Source: JAFGSZ01 sp964492185
Lineage (GTDB): Bacteria > Bacteroidota > Bacteroidia > Bacteroidales > UBA10428
Length of the DNA stretch: 55,766 nucleotides
Direction of reading: 5' to 3'
Assembly: GCA_964492185.1 (NCBI GenBank)
Contig: CAZBJH010000006.1
Location: forward strand, 1 to 55,766
Position numbers and translations under genes: made by a program. Of the stretch, positions 1 through 7,978 are shown piece by piece. Each line of letters begins with the position of its first letter. Position 1 is the first letter of the stretch. Under the pieces are notes generated by a model that searched no databases, was not told the origin of the DNA, and saw only the letters and a program-made list of their open reading frames with translations.

Positions 1-110
1 GTTCCATTTGCAAGGCTCGCGCGGTCCGAAAACGCGGAGTTTACCAGTCGTAAATAAGCAATTTTCGGACAAGCGTAACGTGGCAAATGGGACTTTATGA
101 ACAGACACTA
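1..110. repeat. 127-bp palindromic dispersed repeat, copy 1 (cut by window edge)
   Basis: This is nearly the same sequence as 2131-2255 and 25897-26023. Its terminal tgtctgt/acagaca arm is present at 101-110, and inner arms CCATTTGC and GCAAATGG are visible. The first ~15 bases lie outside the window. The size, terminal inverted repeats and lack of coding capacity suggest a MITE-like or REP-like element; no parent transposon is visible here. Confidence 0.8.
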
Positions 111-124
111 ATTAGCCGGACAGG

Positions 125-316
125 TTAACTGCTGAGATTAACAGGGTATGGCATGGGATTTTCGGAGATCAGGAATCCCTTTAGTTTATATTGACGAATA
201 AACCGGTATGCCCAGTTTCCCAATTCTTCAGTTGAGGATTGTTGCAGGGATGATGGTATATTACATTCAAACCATCCTTCGCCTTGTTTTGAAAAAAATA
301 TGCGTTTTGTTTTCAT
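125..316 (-). CDS. Small hypothetical protein (63 aa)
   Basis: I do not recognise this 63-residue protein. It starts at an ATG (316), is basic near the N-terminus, and has a globular-looking composition with aromatic residues (WFECN, NWAYRF). It has no signal peptide or membrane segment. Its promoter region at 317-400 is very AT-rich and holds two short palindromes that resemble the one upstream of dinB. This raises the possibility of joint control with the DNA-damage genes next door. It is followed closely by the repeat at 1-110. It may be a real small gene or a chance frame, because there is no family match to lean on. Confidence 0.4.
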   Translation of the reverse strand: MKTKRIFFSKQGEGWFECNIPSSLQQSSTEELGNWAYRFIRQYKLKGFLISENPMPYPVNLSS

Positions 317-353
317 AAGAATATATGTTATTAATTAGATATTTTACGTACAT

Positions 354-397
354 AATATGATTATATTGTAATCATATTTAATGGTTATAATATAATC
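354..397. promoter_or_regulatory. AT-rich double palindrome upstream of the 63-aa gene
   Basis: Positions 355-363 (ATATGATTA) and 369-377 (TAATCATAT) form a perfect 9-bp inverted repeat around 5 bases. It is followed at 385-395 by the odd palindrome TTATAATATAA. The spacing and the GATTA/TAATC and GGTTATAAT words recur upstream of dinB at 2003-2041. The site is a plausible repressor operator, but the binding protein is inferred only from proximity to the S24 repressor gene. Confidence 0.4.
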
Positions 398-627
398 AAA
401 TAATTAATAATTCAAAAGAAAAATAAGGGATATTTTATATAACTGCCCTGAAATTGGTGCACTTTGTAAAAATGAATGAAAAATAAATTTCACGGTTCTA
501 ATTTGTTATTTTAATGTTCTTCAACATATTACATAATTATCATTCATTTTTATGAACCTTTAGCTCGGCGAAGCCAATAATGCAGGCTAAGGTATTTTTA
601 CGTTTAGTTAGTTGTCTTAGTCAACCG

Positions 628-669
628 GCCCCGCGGGTGATACACCATCTGATCCCGCGGGGCTTTTTT
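628..669 (+). terminator. Strong rho-independent terminator without an upstream gene
   Basis: A perfect 10-bp GC stem (GCCCCGCGGG at 628-637, CCCGCGGGGC at 654-663) is followed by six T. It is oriented for plus-strand transcripts. No plus-strand reading frame lies between 317 and 627, so it probably ends a short non-coding RNA or a leader from outside the known genes. The rest of 317-748 shows only AT-rich DNA and the palindromes listed separately. Confidence 0.75.
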
Positions 670-748
670 ATAAGATGGAGAGTCTGATCTGTATTATTAA
701 TACAGGCTGAATAACAGATTTTCCTGGTTTTCAAAACCCCGGAATTTT

Positions 749-1897
749 TTACAGGCCAACAGCCCTGCGGATTGCTGTTTTCCCGTAACGGTTTCGCAGG
801 CGGTCCATGGTCTGGTAGAGACTTACCATTTCAGGTGTATCTTCAAACATGTTCAGTTGCTGGGTGCCTTGTACAAGCTGACTGAACCTTACACCGATAA
901 GGCGAATAAGCATGCGCCGTTTATACAGCCTGTCAAACAGTTCTTTTGCCGCCGGAATTAGTTGGTGGTCAAATGAAGTATAGGGAATTCGTTTTTGCAG
1001 AGTGTGAGTGTCAAAGTTGGAATATCTTATTTTTACCGTCACACAGGAAGTCAGCCGTTGCTTTTGCCGTAATTCAAAAGCAATCTTTTCCACCATACCC
1101 GTAAGCAGTTCTTTTAATGTTGTTATATCAATGGTGTCTTTATCAAAAGTGTGTTCTGTACTGATAGATTTTTTTTCCGAATAGGATTTAACAGGATTGT
1201 GGTCAACCCCGTTCGCTTTTTGCCAGATCATAATACCGTTTTTCCCCAGCACTTTTTCCATCATTTCCGGGGGGATCATGCTTAGGGTACCGATAGTCAC
1301 AACACCCATCGAGCGAAGCAGGTGAAAAGTTTTTTGCCCGATCATGGGTATCTTGCTGATGGGCAAAGGGCTGAGAAAAGGTTTTACTATGGAACCGGGT
1401 ACATTCTTTTCACCGTTAGGCTTGGCTTCCCCGGCAGCAATTTTTGAAACGGTCTTGTTTACCGATAATCCAAGGGAAAGGGGAAGGCCGGTTTCTTTTA
1501 CAATTTTTTGCCGCAGTTCCCCAGACCATTTCAGTGAACCAAAAAAACAGTCCATGCCGGTAATGTCAAGGTAATGCTCATCAACTGAAGCTTTTTCATA
1601 CAAAGGTGCCTGTTCGGCAATAATGTCGGTAACCATATGGGAATACCTGCTGTACAGCTCCATATCACCCCTGATGATCACCGCGCTTGAGCAAAGCATG
1701 CGGGCTATCTTCATGGGCATGGCCGAGTGTACGCCATACCGGCGTGCCTCGTAGCTACAACTGGCTACTACGCCGCGGTCCGATAATCCCCCTATAATAA
1801 CTGGTTTACCGTTCAGACTGCTGTTGATAAGCCGCTCCACCGATACAAAAAAAGTATCCAGGTCCATATGTATAATGCTTCTGTTTTCTTCTTCCAT
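749..1897 (-). CDS. dinB: Y-family DNA polymerase IV (DinB type)
   Basis: This is a translesion DNA polymerase that bypasses damaged template bases with low fidelity. The N-terminus carries the palm motif IIHMDLDTFFVSVER, with the first metal-binding aspartate. The segment ASVDEHYLDITG supplies the paired Asp-Glu, and the helix-hairpin-helix thumb and little-finger domain follow. The length (382 aa from this start) is normal for DinB. I chose the ATG at 1897 over the in-frame TTG at 1927, because DinB proteins begin just before the MDLDTFF motif. The gene is divergent from an XRE/S24 repressor, with a 39-bp palindrome between them, which fits SOS-type control. Regulation is inferred; the polymerase assignment is firm. 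Confidence 0.93.
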   Translation of the reverse strand: MEEENRSIIHMDLDTFFVSVERLINSSLNGKPVIIGGLSDRGVVASCSYEARRYGVHSAMPMKIARMLCSSAVIIRGDMELYSRYSHMVTDIIAEQAPLYEKASVDEHYLDITGMDCFFGSLKWSGELRQKIVKETGLPLSLGLSVNKTVSKIAAGEAKPNGEKNVPGSIVKPFLSPLPISKIPMIGQKTFHLLRSMGVVTIGTLSMIPPEMMEKVLGKNGIMIWQKANGVDHNPVKSYSEKKSISTEHTFDKDTIDITTLKELLTGMVEKIAFELRQKQRLTSCVTVKIRYSNFDTHTLQKRIPYTSFDHQLIPAAKELFDRLYKRRMLIRLIGVRFSQLVQGTQQLNMFEDTPEMVSLYQTMDRLRNRYGKTAIRRAVGL

Positions 1898-2002
1898 GCC
1901 ATACTTTGTTTTCTGGTGTTTGAACAATACACGAGGTATAAATGAAAATGATTTAAATTTTTATTAAATAATTTTTGTTTTTCAATATTTTACATTAAAT
2001 TT

Positions 2003-2041
2003 GATTAGGTTATAATCTTTTTTGAAGATTATAATTTAATC
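2003..2041. promoter_or_regulatory. 39-bp imperfect palindrome between dinB and the S24 repressor
   Basis: The arms TTATAATCTT (2010-2019) and AAGATTATAA (2025-2034) pair perfectly around a 5-base centre. The symmetry extends outward after a two-base mismatch to 2003 and 2041 (GATTA...TAATC). It lies in the divergent control region 1898-2296 and is a candidate operator for the neighbouring repressor. The remainder of that region holds the palindromic repeat copy 2 and two short half-elements. Confidence 0.5.
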
Positions 2042-2085
2042 ATTTATTTTGAATTTTAAAACAGACTTCCATAAAAAGATATATT

Positions 2086-2105
2086 ATTTAGTGTCTGTCT
2101 ATAAA
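2086..2105. repeat. Short half-element of the palindromic repeat
   Basis: This 20-bp word (atttag-gtctgtctataaa type) recurs with one or two changes at 2255-2274 and 25873-25892. Each time it lies within 50 bp of a full 127-bp repeat and shares its gtctgt end. It is probably a solo end or remnant of the same element family. Confidence 0.55.
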
Positions 2106-2130
2106 GTAGTCAAAATGTTTTGCCGAATAT

Positions 2131-2255
2131 GTGTCTGTTCAGAAGGTTTCATTTGCAAGGCTCGCGCGGTCCGAAAACGCGGAGTTTACCAGTCGTAAAT
2201 GAGCAATTTTCGGACAAGCGTAACGCGGCAAATGAGACTTTATGGACAGACACTA
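2131..2255. repeat. 127-bp palindromic dispersed repeat, copy 2
   Basis: This is a full copy. Its terminal inverted repeats are gtgtctgtt and gacagacac, with inner arms ATTTGC and GCAAAT and a further arm pair ccgaaaacgc/tttcgg. It differs from copy 1 at only a few positions and sits between the dinB palindrome and the S24 repressor start. It has no coding capacity. Confidence 0.85.
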
Positions 2256-2274
2256 TTTAGAGTCTGTCTATAAA
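2255..2274. repeat. Short half-element of the palindromic repeat
   Basis: This copy of the 20-bp word abuts the end of repeat copy 2 directly. It ends about 20 bp before the repressor start codon, so it may lie in that gene's promoter or leader. Confidence 0.5.
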
Positions 2275-2296
2275 ACCTCTGAAAAAAATATCCGGT

Positions 2297-3100
2297 ATGT
2301 ATTTCAGCAGCAATATCAAACTATTAAGGAAGCGCAGGGGACGCACACAGGATGAAGTGGCCGGCGCACTAAACATGAAACGTTCCACTCTCAGTGGTTA
2401 CGAGAATGAGGTAAGTATGCCTACCATACAGGCATTGATGACCTTTTCCAAATATTTCGGGATAGCGGTCGACACCCTGCTTAAGGTCGACCTGAGCACT
2501 CTTACCGAAAGCCAGCTTTCGCAACTGGAAAGGGGAGGGGATGTGTATATCAGGGGCAGTAAGCTGAGAGTACTGGCTACCACTGTAAACAGTGACAATG
2601 AGGAAAATATTGAACTGGTGCCTGAAAAAGCAAAAGCCGGGTATGCCACCGGCTTTGCAGATCCGGAGTTTATAAAGGAACTGCCAACTTTCCGGTTGCC
2701 ATTTTTATCTAAACAAAAGAAATTCCGCACTTTCCAGATCAATGGGGATTCTATGCTGCCCATTCCTCACGGGGCATGGATAACAGGGGAGTTCTTGCAG
2801 GATTGGAGCCACATTGTCAGCGGACATGCCTATATCGTGTTTACCCTGGATGAAGGTATAGTGTTCAAGATCATTGAGAACCTAATCGACAGTGATCATA
2901 AATTGCGCTTGTATTCGCTGAATCCGATCTATGACCCCTTTGATGTACCGGTTAGCGATGTGAAGGAAGTATGGAAGTTTGTTAATTACATCAGTGCCGA
3001 GATCCCGGAGCCAATGGTGCCCCAGGATGAACTCATGCGTACAGTGACCAACCTCAAAAAAGATATGGATGTGATAAAGAACAAGATGTTGCCGGGGTAA
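2297..3100 (+). CDS. XRE-family repressor with S24/LexA-like self-cleavage domain
   Basis: This 267-aa repressor has a helix-turn-helix of the XRE type at residues 4-62 (NMKRSTLSGYEN recognition region). A C-terminal peptidase S24 domain runs from about 110 to 235. A candidate cleavage site Ala114-Gly115 lies in a KAKAGYATG segment. Ser152 (GDSM) and Lys191 (VFKII) fit the catalytic dyad. In this family DNA damage and RecA promote self-cleavage, which inactivates the repressor. Together with the divergent dinB it makes an SOS-like pair. A coiled tail follows to residue 267. It could alternatively be a phage-derived repressor, but no phage genes are near. Confidence 0.88.
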   Translation: MYFSSNIKLLRKRRGRTQDEVAGALNMKRSTLSGYENEVSMPTIQALMTFSKYFGIAVDTLLKVDLSTLTESQLSQLERGGDVYIRGSKLRVLATTVNSDNEENIELVPEKAKAGYATGFADPEFIKELPTFRLPFLSKQKKFRTFQINGDSMLPIPHGAWITGEFLQDWSHIVSGHAYIVFTLDEGIVFKIIENLIDSDHKLRLYSLNPIYDPFDVPVSDVKEVWKFVNYISAEIPEPMVPQDELMRTVTNLKKDMDVIKNKMLPG

Positions 3101-3103
3101 TTG

Positions 3104-3778
3104 TTATAATATATCATCACCGGTGACAATGATTGTCCATATACCAGGCTTTTCCAACAAAATTTTCAGTTCTGCTTTGGTTCCTGTCGTGCTGACCGTA
3201 CCCTTTACATGCAACAAAAATGGATATTCTGTCAGGGGGATATCGGTATATGAAGAATAACCATTGAAAGATGTATGGGTGGAACCGACTTCCACAATAT
3301 ATGAAAGGCCCTTGATATGTATATCGTTTCTGGCGCTTCCATCATACCGGCATTCAAGGCGTTGCACGTTCTTCTTGATCAGAACAGCAGATCCGTCTTT
3401 AGTAATTCCGACATATTTCCCCTCTTCCCAATATCCTTTTTTGGGTTTCTTATTTTTATCGTTGTAGATCAGTTTACCTTCACCGTCAAATTCTCCTTTT
3501 TTGAAAGAACCTGTATATTTGTCTCCTTTATTGTAAATGGTATCACCATCGACAACAACATTTTCTCCGAAAACATAAACGCCTTCACCGTGAGGGTATC
3601 CTTTTTTAAATTTCCCTTCATACGTGTCTGTTCCAACAGCCTTGCCTTTGCCATGTGCCAATCCTCTTCTTTCTTTGCCTGTATATTTACCGACGATCTG
3701 TTCGGGCCCTTCAACCTGGGCATGTAAAACAAATGAGGATATTGTAAGTAAAATAAATGTTGATTTTATGAATTTCAT
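3104..3778 (-). CDS. Secreted MORN-repeat protein
   Basis: The N-terminus (MKFIKSTFILLTISSFVLHA) is a clear signal peptide with cleavage expected near residue 20. Residues 28-125 hold at least three MORN-type repeats with the pattern Y-x-G-x-F/W-x-x-G-x-x-x-G-x-G (TYEGKFKKGYPHGEG, KYTGSFKKGEFDGEG). The C-terminal 90 residues look like a beta-rich domain I do not recognise. MORN repeats form beta-hairpin arrays that bind proteins or membranes. The gene lies 35 bp downstream of the lipoprotein gene on the same strand, at the end of the SusCD locus, so it may be cotranscribed. It converges on the S24 repressor gene with 3 bp between the stops. Confidence 0.75.
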   Translation of the reverse strand: MKFIKSTFILLTISSFVLHAQVEGPEQIVGKYTGKERRGLAHGKGKAVGTDTYEGKFKKGYPHGEGVYVFGENVVVDGDTIYNKGDKYTGSFKKGEFDGEGKLIYNDKNKKPKKGYWEEGKYVGITKDGSAVLIKKNVQRLECRYDGSARNDIHIKGLSYIVEVGSTHTSFNGYSSYTDIPLTEYPFLLHVKGTVSTTGTKAELKILLEKPGIWTIIVTGDDIL

Positions 3779-3813
3779 AATACAAATTATTGTTCCTGCC
3801 GGATGACTATTGT

Positions 3814-5220
3814 TTAAAATAATTGTCCGGCCAGAATATTTCTTCGGTTTTCCACAAATTTCGATAAGGCATCAGTATCCAGGGTTCTTGTTACCTCAAA
3901 AAGACCTGCCCTGGCAGGATATGCATCACCGGCATAAATATATATTTTCTGAATTCCATTAGCTTCATCAATGATACTACTAACCGGAAAGAGGCCCTGG
4001 CCCCTTACAGTTACTTCACGATTGAGTATGATCGCTTCTTTTTTCCATAAAGCAACATCATAAGTATTCACTTTATTGCTTAACAGGTCATTTGGTTCGA
4101 TACTATATATCTCAAGGTAATAAGGACTGGAATGGATCATTTCGATTTTTTTGGTAACGGGATTGTAGCACACACCCACGGGTGAATGTCGATTCATTGA
4201 TCCCTTTATATTCGTCAATGCATATTCAAATTTCAGACTATCGAAAGTATCACCCTGTTTATAGTTATAAATGAACTGATAAACGTTGTCTTTATATATA
4301 CCAAATCCTGCAATGTCACCAATGTTTTCACTCAAATCAGGATGTTCAATTGAATAAAAAGAAGGAGTATAGATTTCGGCAAAATCCCGGTAAGTACTGT
4401 CAAGCCTACGAATCTGGGGCACCCATTTTTCTTTGGCCAGTTCAATTACGCCCTTGTCGGGATCCACGGAAATTATAGCGCCATATTGTTGCAGAACCTT
4501 GTCTATATATTGTCCGGTTCCAAAAAACAACCCGAATTTTGAACTGTAAGTAATAGTAGGTCCATGATCTACAAAACCTTTATCCAATAAACTATCGAAT
4601 GCATGCGGATAATGTGACCAACTGTCCGTATTTCCGTCTGATACAAGCAATCCCTTTCCTTTAAGTACAATTTGTCCTGAAGATGTTTTGCCTGCCATGG
4701 GACGGGAATCAATGAATTCGTAGCCATAAGGGGCATATTTGAAAAAATCGGTCTGTTCCCATTTGTTTTCCTTATTTCGGGTCAGGATGAAATTATCGCT
4801 CTTGCTGTTTACAAATTTTTCCGATTCTCTTCTTTCGGCTACTACAAGAATCTTACCATTGTTTTCAATGGCAGACGGGTAGCCATAAAAATAGTTACCC
4901 TGATCACAGTCCATAAAAACATCTTTTATAGAATCGGGGATATTTTCCAGATCCATATTATCGCTCTCGGGCAGAGCAATGGCAGCAATGGTGTACATAT
5001 CGCTTTCTGCAGCATAATAGAGTAACCGCTGTTCTTTACGCGAAAGGACCAGGTACTTGTCTCCCAGCAAAGGATTTACCCCCACGGTATCCGCAAGACC
5101 TGAATCTCCTGCAGGATTAAGTTTGTTGATATCGTCTGGCAGGTCTTCAATCTCACTTTCGCTACATGCCAGTACAGCCATGGCGAAAAGTATTGTACAG
5201 GAAAATTTTAAGATATTCAT
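3814..5220 (-). CDS. Putative surface lipoprotein of the SusCD locus
   Basis: This is a 468-aa lipoprotein. From the ATG at 5220, the signal peptide ends in a lipobox with Cys19 (AVLAC), followed by acidic residues typical of surface export in Bacteroidota. The body is rich in beta strands, and segments such as GKILVVAERR and GLLVSDGNTDSW recall sialidase/BNR-like propellers. No Asp-box or catalytic set is clear, and PKD-like SusCD-associated lipoproteins are an alternative. An upstream in-frame start at 5256 would spoil the signal peptide, so it was not used. The gene is separated from the CBM6 gene by an intergenic repeat. A role in glycan or glycoprotein capture is inferred from position only. 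Confidence 0.65.
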   Translation of the reverse strand: MNILKFSCTILFAMAVLACSESEIEDLPDDINKLNPAGDSGLADTVGVNPLLGDKYLVLSRKEQRLLYYAAESDMYTIAAIALPESDNMDLENIPDSIKDVFMDCDQGNYFYGYPSAIENNGKILVVAERRESEKFVNSKSDNFILTRNKENKWEQTDFFKYAPYGYEFIDSRPMAGKTSSGQIVLKGKGLLVSDGNTDSWSHYPHAFDSLLDKGFVDHGPTITYSSKFGLFFGTGQYIDKVLQQYGAIISVDPDKGVIELAKEKWVPQIRRLDSTYRDFAEIYTPSFYSIEHPDLSENIGDIAGFGIYKDNVYQFIYNYKQGDTFDSLKFEYALTNIKGSMNRHSPVGVCYNPVTKKIEMIHSSPYYLEIYSIEPNDLLSNKVNTYDVALWKKEAIILNREVTVRGQGLFPVSSIIDEANGIQKIYIYAGDAYPARAGLFEVTRTLDTDALSKFVENRRNILAGQLF

Positions 5221-5333
5221 TTTTCGCTGTTTATATGTTATTCTGAGATATCTCATAATACTTTATTTTCATATGTATATAATATATTTAATGCTCTGGT
5301 TTACAAATTATTAATCCTTTAATCAATGCTTGT

Positions 5334-5470
5334 GGAATTTGTTCACCTGTTGTTTATTTTAAATGGTGTTCGGCGAACCCTCATCCCTATATAATAAGTT
5401 CTAAGTAAATATTCATGTCCGTTTGTTTTTGTACTATTTAGATTAAATTCCTTAAGGATGAGGGTTTCAT
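5334..5470. repeat. Intergenic repeat A with AACCCTCATCC/GGATGAGGGTT arms
   Basis: It aligns along its whole length with 14492-14744: ttgttcacct, then tttattttaaatggtgttc, then the 11-bp inverted arms AACCCTCATCC and GGATGAGGGTT, here ~80 bases apart. It overlaps the stop codon of the CBM6/T9SS gene. On minus-strand RNA the arms could pair into a long hairpin at the 3' end of the preceding gene. Confidence 0.65.
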
Positions 5471-7899
5471 TGTTCATAAATGAATTTCAGGAACTCATAA
5501 TTATCTTCTGAAATCAGTTTCAACAGGTAGATGCCCTCATGAGGTAAATCCTGTGCACTAAAGCCTACCGTGTATTCGCCAATCTCCTGGATATCGTTGA
5601 CGAGAATTTTGACCACCTGTCCATAAACATTGTAAATGGTCAGCATTACTCTGCCTGGTTTCAAAATTTTATATTTGATCTCGGCATTTGTTTGTACGGG
5701 ATTGGGTGAAATGGTCATTGGCACCTTGAGTGTTTCAGAATAATACTTCATATCGTCAAAAGGCTTGTTGATCCTGATGTCAAGATTTTTGACAGTAGCC
5801 AGTTCTTTTCTTTTCTTCGCGAAACTTCCTCCACATACAGCCACCCCGGCGAGCACCTCATCTTTAAGAAACTTTATATTCAGGGGATATTTCTGGAACT
5901 CATTCCAATATATACCGTCATAGGAATAATAGGTATTGATGTAATCAAGACCAAAATCTGAGAATTTATTGATACGTATCCAACAAGGCAGGGTTATATT
6001 TTCGTCCATCAGTGCGCCTACTTCCACACCCTCATCCCAACGGAAATTGAGTTTCAGCCCCTCGTATGCACCGGTACCGAATGAAACAAAAGGAGAACTG
6101 GCCCTGGTGGTATCAAAACGCTGGCGGAACATCAGCCCGGCAAAAGATCCTGTCCCCGTGTTTTTTACCGATTCGATATAGGCTGTCATCTGAATGGAAT
6201 CTGAAATATCCAGATCTTTATAAAGGTAGGCAATATTATCTTCAATACCGTCATAATTCATTAGTTCGGTCAGTATCTTAATGCTTTCGCCTACGGAGCC
6301 AGAATACTCCATCTGACTTTTTTTCGTTTCATATAATTCTTCTGTTAAGTCAAAAACAAAATTATTAATCGCGATATCCAGGGTATCCGTGTTTTCGTTT
6401 ATACACAACCGCATCAGATGTTTTCCTTTATTCAGATCAATGCCGGTAATTTTTTGTGTCGACCATTTGTATAATCCGTCAGTATTCTTAAAAGTAGTGA
6501 CCGGGATCATGTTTTCACCATCAAGTTTGAGATGAAACTGACCGGCATCATCAGTAGAAGAAAGATTCATGGTGAAATCATAGCTTCCTGCAGTCTCAAT
6601 ATCAACAGTGTATTCCAACCACTCACCTGAATCGAGTTTTGAAATTGCATAATCACCAATATTAACTGTATCGGCTAATATATCAACTCCCACATCGGGT
6701 CTGTACTCTCCTCCTTCATTTATGGTATCCGAATCGAAATAGCCGCCTACATCAAAGTCTTCGGCTTCAATGGTTCCCGGAATTACAAGTGATTTATAAG
6801 GATCTGAGCTGAACTCCTCTGTTGTGCCCAAATAAGTATTATACAATTCATTAAATTTCCATGGGGCAGGAGGGGACATGCTTTTCACTGTGCTGGGAAC
6901 GGTCTCTCCGTTTACTTCCACAACAAAATCGTTCTGCATTTTGAAACCTTTTATGTTGGTCGATAGCCTGATTACACCCACACCGTCCCGGATGCCTTTT
7001 AGGGTGATCATTTTTCTGTATTCTTCTCCATCCTCGGAATCAGGTGATAGTTCTTCCCAAAACTTTACAGAGACTATACTGTCATCAGATGATTTCGTGT
7101 CAATAGTCCAGTAATCACCTATAAAATGCCCGAAAACGGATGTGACGTCTATTTCTTTTTCATAGCCCTCTCTAATAACCTGGTCACTTACCGGATCTAC
7201 TACTTCATATGGGATTTCGATATCGCGTACGGTCAATTTGTCAAAAGAAACTGTTACATAACCAGTTCCCCCTCCGCCACCGCAAACACCAATGCCCAGA
7301 TAAGCCTTTCCTTTAAGTGCCAGTTTAACTGTTGCTACCCGCTGCCATGATGCACCTTCCGTATCATCTTTATGATATCCGGTTATATATCTTCCCTGCC
7401 TTACAAATTTGATCCATCTGGGGTATAAAGGTTGCACACCGCTGTGTTGTCCGAAAATATCGCAGCCACCGTCATTCTCCCTTCTTCCCGAAAGATAAAC
7501 GGAACTTCCACTATGGGGTGTAGCCTCCAGAAAACACATGGAAGAACCCGGATCAAGGCTTCCCCGGATCATAATAAAACCCTTGCTGTTCCAACCTGTT
7601 CCTTCGAAATCGAGCATACGGACGACCACTTCTTTGTCCTCTTCCGTTTCGAAATACACGAAATTGCACTCATCTGCAGTACCCCATGTATCATAACCAC
7701 CACCCGACAAAGTATAAAAGTCTTCTTCTTTGTCATAGATCGTGACAGACGGCAGATCGGGTTCCCCTATATTTACCGTTCGCCAGCCGTCAGGAAGGGG
7801 ATCCGATTTTTGTGCTAATATGCTGTTCGCACTTATTATAGTCACTATTGTTATATAAACAAAAACATGTCCTATTTTATTAAATGATCGTGTGTTCAT
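5467..7899 (-). CDS. CBM6-containing secreted protein with T9SS type A sorting domain
   Basis: A large extracellular protein of about 810 aa. From the ATG at 7899 it has a signal peptide (FVYITIVTIISANSILAQ). Its first third is beta-rich. A CBM6-like carbohydrate-binding module follows at about 375-525 (VIPGTIEAEDFD, SGEWLEYTVDIETAGSYDF). A second lectin-like or concanavalin-like region spans about 540-715. The C-terminal 85 residues are a T9SS type A domain (SPNPVQTNAEIKY, TIYNVYGQVV), which directs export across the outer membrane. No hydrolase motif is visible, so it more likely binds than cuts glycan. It is the fourth gene of the FAS1-SusC-SusD unit, ending 79 bp before the SusD stop side. 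The start at 7974 was rejected because it precedes the signal peptide by 25 residues. Confidence 0.85.
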   Translation of the reverse strand: MNTRSFNKIGHVFVYITIVTIISANSILAQKSDPLPDGWRTVNIGEPDLPSVTIYDKEEDFYTLSGGGYDTWGTADECNFVYFETEEDKEVVVRMLDFEGTGWNSKGFIMIRGSLDPGSSMCFLEATPHSGSSVYLSGRRENDGGCDIFGQHSGVQPLYPRWIKFVRQGRYITGYHKDDTEGASWQRVATVKLALKGKAYLGIGVCGGGGGTGYVTVSFDKLTVRDIEIPYEVVDPVSDQVIREGYEKEIDVTSVFGHFIGDYWTIDTKSSDDSIVSVKFWEELSPDSEDGEEYRKMITLKGIRDGVGVIRLSTNIKGFKMQNDFVVEVNGETVPSTVKSMSPPAPWKFNELYNTYLGTTEEFSSDPYKSLVIPGTIEAEDFDVGGYFDSDTINEGGEYRPDVGVDILADTVNIGDYAISKLDSGEWLEYTVDIETAGSYDFTMNLSSTDDAGQFHLKLDGENMIPVTTFKNTDGLYKWSTQKITGIDLNKGKHLMRLCINENTDTLDIAINNFVFDLTEELYETKKSQMEYSGSVGESIKILTELMNYDGIEDNIAYLYKDLDISDSIQMTAYIESVKNTGTGSFAGLMFRQRFDTTRASSPFVSFGTGAYEGLKLNFRWDEGVEVGALMDENITLPCWIRINKFSDFGLDYINTYYSYDGIYWNEFQKYPLNIKFLKDEVLAGVAVCGGSFAKKRKELATVKNLDIRINKPFDDMKYYSETLKVPMTISPNPVQTNAEIKYKILKPGRVMLTIYNVYGQVVKILVNDIQEIGEYTVGFSAQDLPHEGIYLLKLISEDNYEFLKFIYEQ

Positions 7900-7978
7900 T
7901 AGTACATTTTTTAATTGTCCGGTAAATGAATGGCTGCTTAGTGTCATTTTCTTCAATTTAAAAAACACGGTCAATGTT

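Noticed and set aside
463..505. TTTG/TAATTTG promoter for the orphan terminator transcript
   Set aside because: The spacing (over 30 bp) and a one-base-short -7 word do not fit the Bacteroidota consensus.
2297..3100. Prophage repressor
   Set aside because: No integrase, structural or lysis genes are near, and the divergent partner is dinB, so an SOS-type repressor fits better.
7126..7818. Plus-strand frames inside the CBM6 gene
   Set aside because: They are antisense shadows of a well-supported secreted-protein gene, with no family features.
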